Shown in pieces: positions 10,478 to 18,920 of a stretch of 64,000 nucleotides of DNA. The notes under the pieces are model-generated. The model was not told where the DNA came from, searched no databases, and was given only the letters and a program-made list of their open reading frames with translations. The stretch spans positions 1,674,001 through 1,738,000 of the forward strand of contig CAVPFL010000004.1 in the NCBI GenBank assembly GCA_963703745.1. Reading direction: 5' to 3'. The stretch's first letter is position 1, and each line of letters starts with the position of its first letter. A program made the translations under genes and the position numbers. The stretch comes from AP-15 sp963703745. GTDB taxonomy: Bacteria; Pseudomonadota; Alphaproteobacteria; ATCC43930; CGMCC-115725.

Positions 10478-11563
10478 TCAGTTCAGCCGGGCGACCAACG
10501 GCGCCAGGAACTCGCGCAATACCGGCGACCATTTGGCGTGCTCGGGGCCGCTGGAGGAATGGCCGAGATCGCTGTCGAGCTCGAAATAGCGCGCCTCGAC
10601 CCCGGCTGCGGTCAAGGCCTTGATGACATCGGGCGCGATCTTTGGTGGGAACAATGCGTCGGTGCGGCACAGGATGTAGAGCACTTTGGCCTCGATCCTG
10701 GCGAAATCCGGCCTGGTGTCGAAGCCGAGCAGGGCGCGGCGCAGGATGATCAGCGAGTTGGCGTCCCATTTGGCGGCCCAGTTCGCGGCCTGCTCGCGGA
10801 TCGCCGCCTCGCGCGCCGTCGGGTCGGGGAAACGCGGCGCCAGAGCGGTCTCGATGCCGTAGCGCTTCAATGTCTCGACCCGGATGTCGGTCAAGACCGT
10901 CTTGCATGCCGCCTTGCCGTAATAGCGGCCGCCATGCCATTCGGGATCGCCGGCAAGCCGCGCCTGCAATTCGGCCAATTGCTTGTCGGTATTGACCGAA
11001 GCCCAGGGTGCCGTGTTGACCGGCACGATCGCGTCCATGAAATCGGGGTAGGCGACCGCCCATTGGAACGCCTGGTAGCCGCCATAGGAGGGGCCGGCGA
11101 CCGCAACCAGATGGCGGACGCCGAGATCGTCGAGCAAGGCTTTCTGCGCGGCGACGATGTCCCGGATCGTGATGTTCGGAAAATCGGGGCCATAGGCCTC
11201 GCCTGTCTGCGGGTTGATATTGCCGGCATTGGTCGAGCCAAAGGACGAGCCGAGCATGTTCGAGGCGACGACGAACAATTTGTCGGTATCGATCGCCTTG
11301 CCCGGCCCGATCAGGCCGTCCCACGAGCCCGGCTGGTTGCCGTTCGCCGGGTTGCGGCCGGCGAAATGGTGGCTGCCGGTGTAGCCATGCGTGCACAGGA
11401 TGACGTTGCGGCCGTCGGTCGCCGGCCGACCATAGGTCTCGTAGGCGATCGTCGCCTCGGGCATGACCGAGCCGTCGGCGAGCGGGAAATTGCGCAACGT
11501 GAAGAACCGGTCCTCGACGGCGCCGATATCGGCGGCGGCGGGGCGCAGCGGCAGGTCGTTCAT
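10478..11563 (-). CDS. MetX-family alpha/beta hydrolase (homoserine acetyltransferase-like)
   Basis: A cytoplasmic alpha/beta-hydrolase-fold protein of 361 residues related to homoserine O-acetyltransferase. The region GRNVILCTHGYTGSHH holds the oxyanion part, GPSYGG at residues 157-162 holds the nucleophile Ser159, CRTDALFP the acid and DLGHSSSGPE the catalytic histidine. The usual MetX nucleophile context is GPSMGG and the family oxyanion loop differs, so this may be an acyltransferase or a hydrolase with other specificity. The gene stands alone and is divergent from the PncC-NadD-like gene, 94 bases apart. The start ATG is preceded by GGAGGAAACA, a strong ribosome-binding site. Confidence 0.85.
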   Translation of the reverse strand: MNDLPLRPAAADIGAVEDRFFTLRNFPLADGSVMPEATIAYETYGRPATDGRNVILCTHGYTGSHHFAGRNPANGNQPGSWDGLIGPGKAIDTDKLFVVASNMLGSSFGSTNAGNINPQTGEAYGPDFPNITIRDIVAAQKALLDDLGVRHLVAVAGPSYGGYQAFQWAVAYPDFMDAIVPVNTAPWASVNTDKQLAELQARLAGDPEWHGGRYYGKAACKTVLTDIRVETLKRYGIETALAPRFPDPTAREAAIREQAANWAAKWDANSLIILRRALLGFDTRPDFARIEAKVLYILCRTDALFPPKIAPDVIKALTAAGVEARYFELDSDLGHSSSGPEHAKWSPVLREFLAPLVARLN

Positions 11564-11657
11564 TGTTTCCTCCGCAGGATGCAGGCGGTCTGTTGACTCT
11601 GTCCGAACTGTCTTTCACCCTTCGCGAGGTATTGGTCAGCTTCGGACCACACGCACC

Positions 11658-12827
11658 ATGAGCCCGTCGGACGCCGCGTGGCAACAATTGATCTCCACAT
11701 TGCATGCGTCCGGCCGCAAGGCTGCACTCGCGATCACCGGCGGCGGCAGTGGAGCGGTCGGCGAGTTGCTTCGAGTTCCCGGCGGCTCTCGACTGCTGAT
11801 CGAGGCGCAGGTTCCTTACGACGAACGGGCGCTTGCGGCGTTTCTCGGCTTTGCGCCGGCACAGGCGTGCAGCTCGGACACCGCAATCGCGATGGCACTA
11901 GCCGTACGGGCACGCGCCATCAGGCTGGCGCCGGCGGGCACCGATCTCGTGGGTCTGGGTGCCACTGCGGCGCTGGTGAGCGATCGCCCGCGTAAAGGCG
12001 AGCATCGATTTCACATCGCATTCGCCAACGCCGCCGGGGTCGCGCACTGCACTTGCGTGATGGCCAAGGGCCGACGTGATCGCGCCGCTGAAGAAGACCT
12101 CGTTTCGCGTGCGATCATCCTGTGGCTGGCCCGCGCATGCGGGATTGCGGCGGCGTCGCCGAGGAGCCTCATCGATGCGGATGAGCATTATGCGGAGACA
12201 GTTGCCGCGCCAGTGGACACGATCGATCGGCTCTTGGCGGGCGAGACCGATCGCGTCACCGTCCAGCCCGATGGCCAAATAACGCTGTCGGCGCCGCAGC
12301 CCTTTGTGCTGTTCCCAGGCTCTTTCAACCCGATGCACGAGGGACATGTATTGCTGGCGCGGGTCGCCGAAGAGCTCAGGCAGCAGCCCTTGGCATTCGA
12401 AATCTCTGTCACAAATGTCGACAAGCCTCCGCTGGCGGGCGAGACGGTGAGACACCGGCTCGCGCAATTCGCCTGGAAGTCGCCGGTCGAACTGACGCGA
12501 GCGCCCACCTTCCTCGAAAAGTCGCGCTTGTTTCCGAGCACGACGTTTGTGATCGGCGCGGATACGGCGGAGCGGCTGGTCGCGCCGAAGTACTACGGTG
12601 ATGACGAGCTCCGAATGCATGTGGCGCTCGAGGAAATCGCCAATTTCGGGAGCAGCTTTCTAGTGGCCGTGCGCATCGACGCGGCGGGGCGCGTACGCGC
12701 GCTGAACGACATCCCCGTGCCGCGGCGCTACGCCGATCTCTTTAGCGAAGTCCCCGAGCACCGTTTCCGCGTTGACACCTCATCATCCGAGATTCGCGCA
12801 CGGCGACGTGCAGTTGCTGATTCATAG
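11658..12827 (+). CDS. CinA C-terminal (PncC-like) domain fused to a NadD-like nucleotidyltransferase
   Basis: A 389-residue, two-domain protein. Residues ~1-165 resemble the CinA C-terminal domain, which in PncC deamidates nicotinamide mononucleotide to nicotinate mononucleotide (ALAITGGGSGAVGELL and an ALAVRAR region). Residues ~215-389 are a nucleotidyltransferase of the cytidylyltransferase/NadD type: GSFNPMHEGH holds the HxGH motif, and SSSEIRARR matches the ISSTxxR-type motif. Together these domains could carry out consecutive NAD salvage steps, but this is inferred. In the N-domain the usual ESxTGG motif is replaced by ITGGGSG, so deamidase activity is uncertain. The ATG at 11658 is chosen because upstream sequence is not protein-like. 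Confidence 0.8.
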   Translation: MSPSDAAWQQLISTLHASGRKAALAITGGGSGAVGELLRVPGGSRLLIEAQVPYDERALAAFLGFAPAQACSSDTAIAMALAVRARAIRLAPAGTDLVGLGATAALVSDRPRKGEHRFHIAFANAAGVAHCTCVMAKGRRDRAAEEDLVSRAIILWLARACGIAAASPRSLIDADEHYAETVAAPVDTIDRLLAGETDRVTVQPDGQITLSAPQPFVLFPGSFNPMHEGHVLLARVAEELRQQPLAFEISVTNVDKPPLAGETVRHRLAQFAWKSPVELTRAPTFLEKSRLFPSTTFVIGADTAERLVAPKYYGDDELRMHVALEEIANFGSSFLVAVRIDAAGRVRALNDIPVPRRYADLFSEVPEHRFRVDTSSSEIRARRRAVADS

Positions 12828-12935
12828 CGAGCCCACAGATAATCTGCGTCTTTTTCCGCGGCAGGTGCATCCCAGACAGCTGATCTCGCGATATATTCTC
12901 GTAATTCACTCCTGGCGCATTCAAAACGAAGGCGA

Positions 12936-13631
12936 TCACCCGCTGATCGCTTCCCCAATGGCCTCACGTATGATGTCCACGACGAGGCCCGGCGCGGTAA
13001 CGATTGGCGTGTGGTCTACCGGATGCGACCGCACCCGGGCTCCCATCCGCTCCGCCATAAACCGCTGCGTGTCACGGACGATCATGCGGTCCTGCTCCGC
13101 CACGAGAAACCAGGTTGGGCGGTCTTTCCAGAGTGGACGATTCACTGGCACCGTGATGCATGCAGGCGAGATCGGCCGCTGGACTGCGGAGAGCAGCGCC
13201 AATTCATCAGCCGAGGCATTCTGCGCGAACGCCGCGGCGAATGCCTCGTCCGGCAGATAGATCAGCCCATGACCGTCCGGTGCCAACTTTGGAGCCAGCG
13301 GATGAGGCTCGGCACGATAGAAGACATCGGCGACAGTCTCGCCTTCATCGGGAGCAAGAGCGGAGACGTAAACAAGCGCCTTCACCTTCTCATTCCGTGT
13401 CGCCGCGATCACGGCTCCAGCGTAGGCGTGCCCCACAAGAACGGCGGGTCCCGAAATTCGCTCCAGCGTGCGCTCGACCGCCGCTGTATCCTCAGCAAAC
13501 GAGGTCAGCGGTAGCGGAGCCGCGAGCACTCGGACGACTTGGGTGGCCAGCGGCCCGATGACTTTGGCCCAGCTCGATCCGTCAGCCCAAGCTCCGTGCA
13601 CCAGGACAACACTGACATTCTCACGCGGCAT
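12936..13631 (-). CDS. Alpha/beta-fold hydrolase without the usual nucleophile serine
   Basis: A 231-residue protein of the small alpha/beta-hydrolase group (salicylate esterase/hydroxynitrile-lyase-like shape). VVLVHGAWADGSSW marks the oxyanion loop. At the nucleophile elbow the sequence reads VGHAYAGAVI, with alanine in place of the serine of GHSYGG; VDHTPIVTAP near the end carries the catalytic-type histidine. It may be a non-hydrolytic member or a lyase-like protein. The start ATG at 13631 overlaps the haloacid dehalogenase stop by 11 bases, so they form one transcript with the hydrolase at 14339-15226. Confidence 0.85.
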   Translation of the reverse strand: MPRENVSVVLVHGAWADGSSWAKVIGPLATQVVRVLAAPLPLTSFAEDTAAVERTLERISGPAVLVGHAYAGAVIAATRNEKVKALVYVSALAPDEGETVADVFYRAEPHPLAPKLAPDGHGLIYLPDEAFAAAFAQNASADELALLSAVQRPISPACITVPVNRPLWKDRPTWFLVAEQDRMIVRDTQRFMAERMGARVRSHPVDHTPIVTAPGLVVDIIREAIGEAISG

Positions 13632-14316
13632 TGGTTGTCTCCTCATGCTGCGCGATCAACTGATCGGCAACATCGTCCAAGTCTGCACCGACGATTTGCG
13701 GCTGTGGGCCGACTCCCAAGACGTTGTTGCCCGTCCGTTTGATCAAGGCAGCCTTCCAGCCCGCAGCGACGGCACCGAGGGTGTCCCACGTGTGGCACGC
13801 GATAAGACAGAGCTGAGGCGGGTCAACTCGGAGTTCCCTCTCGACATAGGCATAGGCCTGCCGCGAGGGCTTGTGATGCTTGACGCCGTCTGCACTAAAA
13901 CGACGCTCGAAGAAATCGACGATCCCGCCGTGTTGGAGCTGACGCGTCTGCACCTCCAGCAAATTGTCCGTCAACGTGAATAGCCGGAATCCTGCCGCGC
14001 GGAGCTTCTGAAGGGCTCCGGGCACCTCCGGGTGGGGAGGCATCGTCGAGAATTTTTCAAACAGTTCCTTTCTGTCGGCGTCCTCGATCCTTATACCGCG
14101 GGTGTCCGCCAGCATCTTCATCACAGCCGAACCAATATCCGTGAAAGGTACATAGCATCCGGCTACGGTTAGAGCTGCGGAATACATAATCAAGTTGGCG
14201 AACCACAAGCGCATCGCGCCTTTGTCGCGGAAGATACGCTCAAACGTCGGCTCCATGGTCGTGAGATCGAGTAGCGTCTCATTGACGTCGAAGACGATTA
14301 GAGGACGAGCGGCCAT
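13621..14316 (-). CDS. Type II haloacid dehalogenase-like HAD hydrolase
   Basis: A 231-residue HAD-superfamily enzyme of the L-2-haloacid dehalogenase type. The nucleophile aspartate is in VFDVNETLLD (residues 8-17), motif II in LFTLTDN, a lysine in HHKPSRQAY, and the acidic end in ACHTWDTLGA. These enzymes hydrolyse the carbon-halogen bond of 2-haloacids through an aspartyl ester. The variant motif DVNETLLD and length agree with the family annotated as haloacid dehalogenase type II. Start at 14316 (MAARPLIVFDV). It lies between two alpha/beta hydrolases in the same operon, downstream of a LysR regulator on the other strand. Confidence 0.87.
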   Translation of the reverse strand: MAARPLIVFDVNETLLDLTTMEPTFERIFRDKGAMRLWFANLIMYSAALTVAGCYVPFTDIGSAVMKMLADTRGIRIEDADRKELFEKFSTMPPHPEVPGALQKLRAAGFRLFTLTDNLLEVQTRQLQHGGIVDFFERRFSADGVKHHKPSRQAYAYVERELRVDPPQLCLIACHTWDTLGAVAAGWKAALIKRTGNNVLGVGPQPQIVGADLDDVADQLIAQHEETTNAA

Positions 14317-14338
14317 CTGCTTACACTTCCGATTTGCT

Positions 14339-15226
14339 TCACGGTCTTGCCGAGGCTGAACCGGACCCGATGCTACCAACAAGGAAGCCCCCGATCGCCG
14401 CCGCGATTTCGGCGGCGTGCGTTTCCAGCGCGAAGTGCCCGGTGTCGAAGAAGCGGATGAGTGCACCGGGAATATCGCGCTTGAACGCTTCGGCTCCCGC
14501 GGGCAGAAAGAAAGGGTCGTTCTTGCCCCACACCGCCAGAAACGGCGGCTGGTGCTTTCGGAAATAGGCCTGGAAGTCAGGGTAGAGAGCGACATTGCTG
14601 GCATAGTCGAGCAGCAGATCGAGCTGTGCCTCGTGCGCTCCCGGTCGTGCCAGATAATGATCGTCAAGCGAGCGCCCATCGGGAGACAGGAGCGACGGAT
14701 CTGCCACGCCGTGAGTGTATTGAAAGAGCGTCGTTTCGGGCGCCAGGAAATTCCGTAAGGCATCGCGGTTCGCCTGGGTCGGTTCGAGCCAATAGGTCCG
14801 GATCGGGTTCCAGGCCTCGCTCAGCCCCTCCTCATAGGCGTTGCCATTCTGGGAGACGATCGCGGTTATGCGTTCCGGGTGCCTTAGCGCAATCCTCAAC
14901 CCCACGGGGGCGCCGTAATCAAAGATGTAGATTGCGAAACGATTCAGCCCGATGGCGTCGGTGAAATGGTCGATCGTCTCGGCAAGGTGCTCGAACGTGT
15001 ATTTGAACGCATGGCGTGGAGGCATGTCCGACTGACCAAAGCCCGGCAGGTCAGGCGCTACAAGATAAAAGCTGTCTGCGAGAAGTGGAAGCAAATCGCG
15101 GAACATGTGTCCGGCCGTCGGAAACCCGTGCAACAGGAGCAATGCCGGAGCGTCGGCCCGCCCGGCTTTCCGGTAGAAAATGTTGAGGCCGTCGACCGCG
15201 ACCGTACGGTAGGTGATCGGGGGCAT
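14339..15226 (-). CDS. Alpha/beta hydrolase, haloalkane dehalogenase/epoxide hydrolase type
   Basis: A 295-residue alpha/beta hydrolase. LLLLHGFPTAGHMF forms the oxyanion loop, and the nucleophile elbow reads IFDYGAP with an aspartate, as in haloalkane dehalogenases and epoxide hydrolases rather than serine esterases. WGKNDPFF and DTGHFALE supply the acid and histidine. The ATG at 15226 is preceded by CCGAGGAGCC, a good ribosome-binding site; an upstream start at 15289 lacks one. It is the first gene of a three-gene minus-strand operon and is divergent from the LysR gene, with 110 bases between the two starts, suggesting direct LysR control. Confidence 0.87.
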   Translation of the reverse strand: MPPITYRTVAVDGLNIFYRKAGRADAPALLLLHGFPTAGHMFRDLLPLLADSFYLVAPDLPGFGQSDMPPRHAFKYTFEHLAETIDHFTDAIGLNRFAIYIFDYGAPVGLRIALRHPERITAIVSQNGNAYEEGLSEAWNPIRTYWLEPTQANRDALRNFLAPETTLFQYTHGVADPSLLSPDGRSLDDHYLARPGAHEAQLDLLLDYASNVALYPDFQAYFRKHQPPFLAVWGKNDPFFLPAGAEAFKRDIPGALIRFFDTGHFALETHAAEIAAAIGGFLVGSIGSGSASARP

Positions 15227-15336
15227 GCGTGGCTCCTCGGTGCGCGGAATGTTGATGTTGACGCCGAAAATGCGCATTGCGGCCGGCAATTGAATTGAGT
15301 GACAACGCGTTTCTCTATTTCAATTGGTGCAACAAT

Positions 15337-16239
15337 ATGCAGGACCAACTCGACGCCTTAACGATCTTCGTCGCGGTAGCGGAGCGGCAGAGCTTCGCTG
15401 AAGCTGCGCGACAATTGAGCCGATCGTCAGCTTCCGTGACGCGGGCAGTCGCAGCCCTTGAGGCGCAACTGCAGACCCGCCTTTTCAATCGGACGACCCG
15501 CTCGGTCGCGCTGACAGATGCGGGCGGGCGTTATCTCGATGGCTGCCGGCGCTTGCTTGCAACCTATGACGAACTCGAGGCGGTGCATCTGGGTGAGCGG
15601 GTCGAGCCGCGCGGCCGGATCAATGTCACGGCGCCCACGATGTTCGGCCGCCTTCACGTACTGCCTCTTGCACTAAGCTTTCTCGATGAATACTCAGAGG
15701 TCAACGTTCGGCTGCTGCTGCTCGATCGGGTGGTCTCATTGGTGGACGAGGGGCTCGATCTCGGCGTCAGGATCGGACAGCTGCCGGACTCCTCGCTGCG
15801 GGCAATCCGAGTCGGACAGGTCCGACGCGTCGTTTGCGCAACACCGGAATACATTGCCGGCCACGGCGTGCCGGCGACGCCGCGCGACCTGCGCCGCCAC
15901 AGTTTGGTGGCATGCACCGCCGTCACGCCCATTTCCGACCGCTGGTCGTTCCACGCTCCGAGCGGCGTCATTTCCGTACCCGTCACGCCCCGGCTGGTGG
16001 TGAACACCACGGCAGCGGCGGTCGACTCGGCGCTCGACCATTTGGGGCTTACCTGCATCAGGTCTTATCAGGCCGAGCCGCATGCGGCGGCCGGCCGATT
16101 GCAGACTGTCCTCGTCGAATACGAACCGCCGCCTGCACCAATTCACATCGTACATCCGGAAGGCCGGCACCTTTCGCCCAAGGTCCGCCTATTTCTCGAC
16201 CACGTCGCCGAAGGACTTCGCCGCAAATTCGGTGCGTAG
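15337..16239 (+). CDS. LysR-family transcriptional regulator
   Basis: A 300-residue DNA-binding regulator. The N-terminal helix-turn-helix covers residues ~3-60 (FVAVAERQSFAEAARQLSRS, then SSASVTRAVAALE), followed by the periplasmic-binding-protein-like effector domain. It is placed head to head with the dehalogenase-like operon, the classical arrangement in which the regulator controls itself and the divergent genes. Start at ATG 15337; the upstream ORF extension to 15277 does not resemble the family. The effector is unknown. Confidence 0.93.
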   Translation: MQDQLDALTIFVAVAERQSFAEAARQLSRSSASVTRAVAALEAQLQTRLFNRTTRSVALTDAGGRYLDGCRRLLATYDELEAVHLGERVEPRGRINVTAPTMFGRLHVLPLALSFLDEYSEVNVRLLLLDRVVSLVDEGLDLGVRIGQLPDSSLRAIRVGQVRRVVCATPEYIAGHGVPATPRDLRRHSLVACTAVTPISDRWSFHAPSGVISVPVTPRLVVNTTAAAVDSALDHLGLTCIRSYQAEPHAAAGRLQTVLVEYEPPPAPIHIVHPEGRHLSPKVRLFLDHVAEGLRRKFGA

Positions 16240-16279
16240 GTCGATGACAAGCGCCGTTATTGCAAACCGGGTCCGAACT

Positions 16280-17734
16280 TCAGAATGAGCCGAATACGGA
16301 ACCGAGCGCGATCACCGCAGCAAGCGCGATGATCGGGCCGACTATGCCGGCCATGACAATGTCAAAATAGCTCTCGCGATGGGTCGAGCCACAGACTGCG
16401 AGCAAGGTTACGACGGCGCCGTTCTGCGGCAAGCTGTCGAGCGTTCCGGCACTCATCACGGCTATTCGGTGCATCAGCGCCGGATCGATGCCGTGTTCGG
16501 CAGCAAGGCGCATGTAGGTGCCGCCCAGCGCGTCGAGCGCAATCGTCAAACCACCCGAGGCGGAACCGGTCAGCGCCGAGAGCAAATTCGTGGCGACGGC
16601 AAGCGAGACAAGCGGGCCGCCCTCGATCGAGAGCACCCAATTGCGGACGATCTCGAACGCCGGGACCGCGGCGACGACTGCGCCAAAGCCGACCAAGCTG
16701 GCGACGCTCAGGATCGGCAGAACCGACGCGTTGGCGCCCGAATCCATTGTCTCGCGCACCGCGGGTAGGCGCCGCCAATTGACGACGACGACGACGGCAA
16801 TCGCAGCCATCAGAGCACTCACCACCGACCACACTCCGCCCACGGCGGCAAGCGACGTCGCGCCAAACTGCTCTTTGGCCAGGAACGACACGTCGAGGCT
16901 TGGGAGAACGACCAATGTCATCAGAACATTGACGCTCACCACTACGAGGAGCGGCAACGCCGCCAAGCCAATCGGCGGCGCCTCGCGGCTCGGGTGGCCA
17001 CGATCGACTTCGGGGGGATCGAACTCGTGCGAAGTGGTGGCTCGTTGGCGCACGGTTTCGTCTTCGACCGCCGCCTCGACCGGGATAGAGGAGGCTAAGC
17101 CAAATCCTTCGCCCTTGCGGCGGGCCGCGGCGGCGGAGCGCCCTAGCCACCATAAGCCGAAGGCGAGCATGATCGCGGAAGCAATGATCCCGAGACCGGG
17201 CGCTGCCAACGGCGTGGTACCAAAGAACGGCATCGGGATCGCATTTTGGATGGCCGGCGTTCCGGGTAATGCCGACATCGTGAAAGTCGAGGTGCCCAAA
17301 GCGATCGTAGCGGGAATCAATCGATTGGGAATCCCCGCAGTGCGGAACACGGCCTGCGCCATCGGCACCAGCACAAAGAACGCAACGAACAGGCTGACGC
17401 CGCCATAAGTAACCAGCGCGCCGGCCAGCACGACGGTGAGGATCGCGCGCTGCGGCCCCAGCTGTTTGGTCATGAATTCGGCGATCGCCGCGACCGAACC
17501 ACTGTCCTCCATCAGCTTGCCGAACAGGGCCCCAAGGAGGAACAGCGGGAAAAACTGCGCGATAAAGCGCGACGCGCTGTCCATAAAGGTCTGCGTCCAG
17601 TAGGGGAGCGTCGGTCCCCCCGCGAAAGCGGCGGCGATCAGGGCCGCGCCGGGGGCCAGCAACAAAATGCTCCAACCCCGATACGCCAGCCAGACGAGGA
17701 GCGCGAGGCCGACGAGGATGCCGAACAGTCCCAT
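16280..17734 (-). CDS. GntP-family permease (gluconate/citrate-type transporter)
   Basis: An inner-membrane transporter of 484 residues with about twelve hydrophobic segments and the GntP-type pattern: YGGVSLFVAFFVLVPMA, the signature TSTFTMSALPGTPA, and a C-terminal symmetrical half (GSASGGLTIALDALGG). The family imports gluconate and related sugar acids by proton symport, but the substrate here is unknown. The ATG at 17734 lies four bases after the stop of a small upstream ORF, which may be translationally linked. A cytoplasmic loop of ~70 residues in the middle (GEGFGLASSIPVEAAVEDE) is hydrophilic. Confidence 0.92.
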   Translation of the reverse strand: MGLFGILVGLALLVWLAYRGWSILLLAPGAALIAAAFAGGPTLPYWTQTFMDSASRFIAQFFPLFLLGALFGKLMEDSGSVAAIAEFMTKQLGPQRAILTVVLAGALVTYGGVSLFVAFFVLVPMAQAVFRTAGIPNRLIPATIALGTSTFTMSALPGTPAIQNAIPMPFFGTTPLAAPGLGIIASAIMLAFGLWWLGRSAAAARRKGEGFGLASSIPVEAAVEDETVRQRATTSHEFDPPEVDRGHPSREAPPIGLAALPLLVVVSVNVLMTLVVLPSLDVSFLAKEQFGATSLAAVGGVWSVVSALMAAIAVVVVVNWRRLPAVRETMDSGANASVLPILSVASLVGFGAVVAAVPAFEIVRNWVLSIEGGPLVSLAVATNLLSALTGSASGGLTIALDALGGTYMRLAAEHGIDPALMHRIAVMSAGTLDSLPQNGAVVTLLAVCGSTHRESYFDIVMAGIVGPIIALAAVIALGSVFGSF

Positions 17735-17738
17735 TTCG

Positions 17739-17927
17739 TTACATGCTCTTCAGCAGCGTGTCGAGGTCGTACGAGAAGCGCCGTCCCAGGTCCGCGCCAT
17801 GTACACCGAGCATCCGATCAAAGTCCCCCGGGTAAAGGCACCATGCTGCGCTGCCACCTTGGCACGCAAAGTTGACAAGCAGAGGATCGCGGTCGGATGT
17901 CCCAGACTTGGTGGTTGCCATCGGCAT
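17739..17927 (-). CDS. Small hypothetical protein directly upstream of the GntP permease
   Basis: A 62-residue ORF whose stop codon is four bases before the GntP start. Its sequence includes LVNFACQGGSAAWCLYPGDF and ends LDTLLKSM, with two cysteines. No domain is recognised. The tight spacing argues for real translation or a leader role, but it could also be the remnant of a longer gene. Confidence 0.4.
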   Translation of the reverse strand: MPMATTKSGTSDRDPLLVNFACQGGSAAWCLYPGDFDRMLGVHGADLGRRFSYDLDTLLKSM

Positions 17928-18083
17928 CGTCCTCTGTGGAACGTGAAACAGAGTGGCAGCTTGCGGCCCATTCTACCATTTTCGAAATGTCACTGACGCC
18001 CGTCGCACCGATCGCCGACGCGGCACCGTTCTATAAACGGGGGAGAGCCGGCCGCCCGGGCAAGGATCACGGTGTGCGAGCCG

Positions 18084-18813
18084 CTATTCGGCCCCGAGAT
18101 ATGTCCTAATTAGCTCTCGCCACCAGGAAGAGCGCGTCGTGTCCACCAGCGCGATGTTCAGCTCCCGGCGCAGCGGGCTGCCGAAGGGAAGAGCGAACGC
18201 GTAGCTTTGCGGATCAAGGCTTAGATCCAGCACCTGCAGCTCGTTCGGATGGTCCTGCCGCACCAGCCATGCCAGGATCGGCTTGTCATAGACCACAGCG
18301 TCCAGCTGGCTAGCCGCCACCGCGCGCAGCCCTTCCTCGACCGTGGCGAAGTCCTGATGGCGGATCCCCTCGCGGTCGAGGTAGCCGACGGCTACCGCAT
18401 CGCGCACTGTCACAACGCGCACATGGTGCAGATCGGCGGCGTCGCGCACCAGCCCCGACAATTCCCGCGCGGTCAGATGACTGGTGACGGCTGCGGTGAA
18501 CATCGCGATCAACACCACAGAGGCCGCCGTCCACACCCCACCCAGCAGGCGTCCGGGCCGCGTCGACGGGGATACGGAGGGGTTCGCCTTGGCCATCGCT
18601 TGAGTCGAAGCGGATCGAGAGAAAGCCCGCCGCTATGCCAATCCAGTCCAATGATGCACTCAGTGGCACTGCCACGCTGAGAGCCGTCACGAAATAGGGC
18701 AGGGAGAAATCCACCTCGCGCAGGCGCCTTCTCCGTTTCGCGACGCCCTTGGCGGGCCCTTGATCGCGATCTACCGGCGGGAGCCGCGCCGCAGGGCCGC
18801 CGAAGATCCACAC
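18084..18813 (-). pseudogene. Broken ionotropic glutamate-receptor-like potassium channel (GluR0 type)
   Basis: In prokaryotic glutamate-receptor channels a ligand-binding domain is split by a pore region. Here one frame (to ~18600) gives VDFSLPYFVTALSVAVP, the end of binding lobe 1, and the adjacent frame (18596-18084) gives the last membrane helix (GVWTAASVVLIAMFTAAVTSHL) and binding lobe 2 (VRDAVAVGYLDREGIRHQDF to WWRELIRTYLGAE). Between them only ~25 residues remain, so the first pore helix and the TVGYGD-type selectivity filter are deleted and the frame is shifted. Upstream sequence for the start of lobe 1 is not recognisable. Not functional. Confidence 0.65.
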
Positions 18814-18920
18814 CGCGCCCGTCGATACCGGAACGCGCTCGAAAGCGTCCGCCGGTGTGCCGCATCAACGTTGGATCCCGCCCCGCGACGCGGGTGTAAC
18901 GACGGCCGCTGATAAACTCG

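Noticed and set aside
9975..11705. Minus-strand ORF of 576 codons over the MetX-like gene
   Set aside because: It reads the MetX-like gene in another frame; the 361-residue frame has the catalytic motifs.
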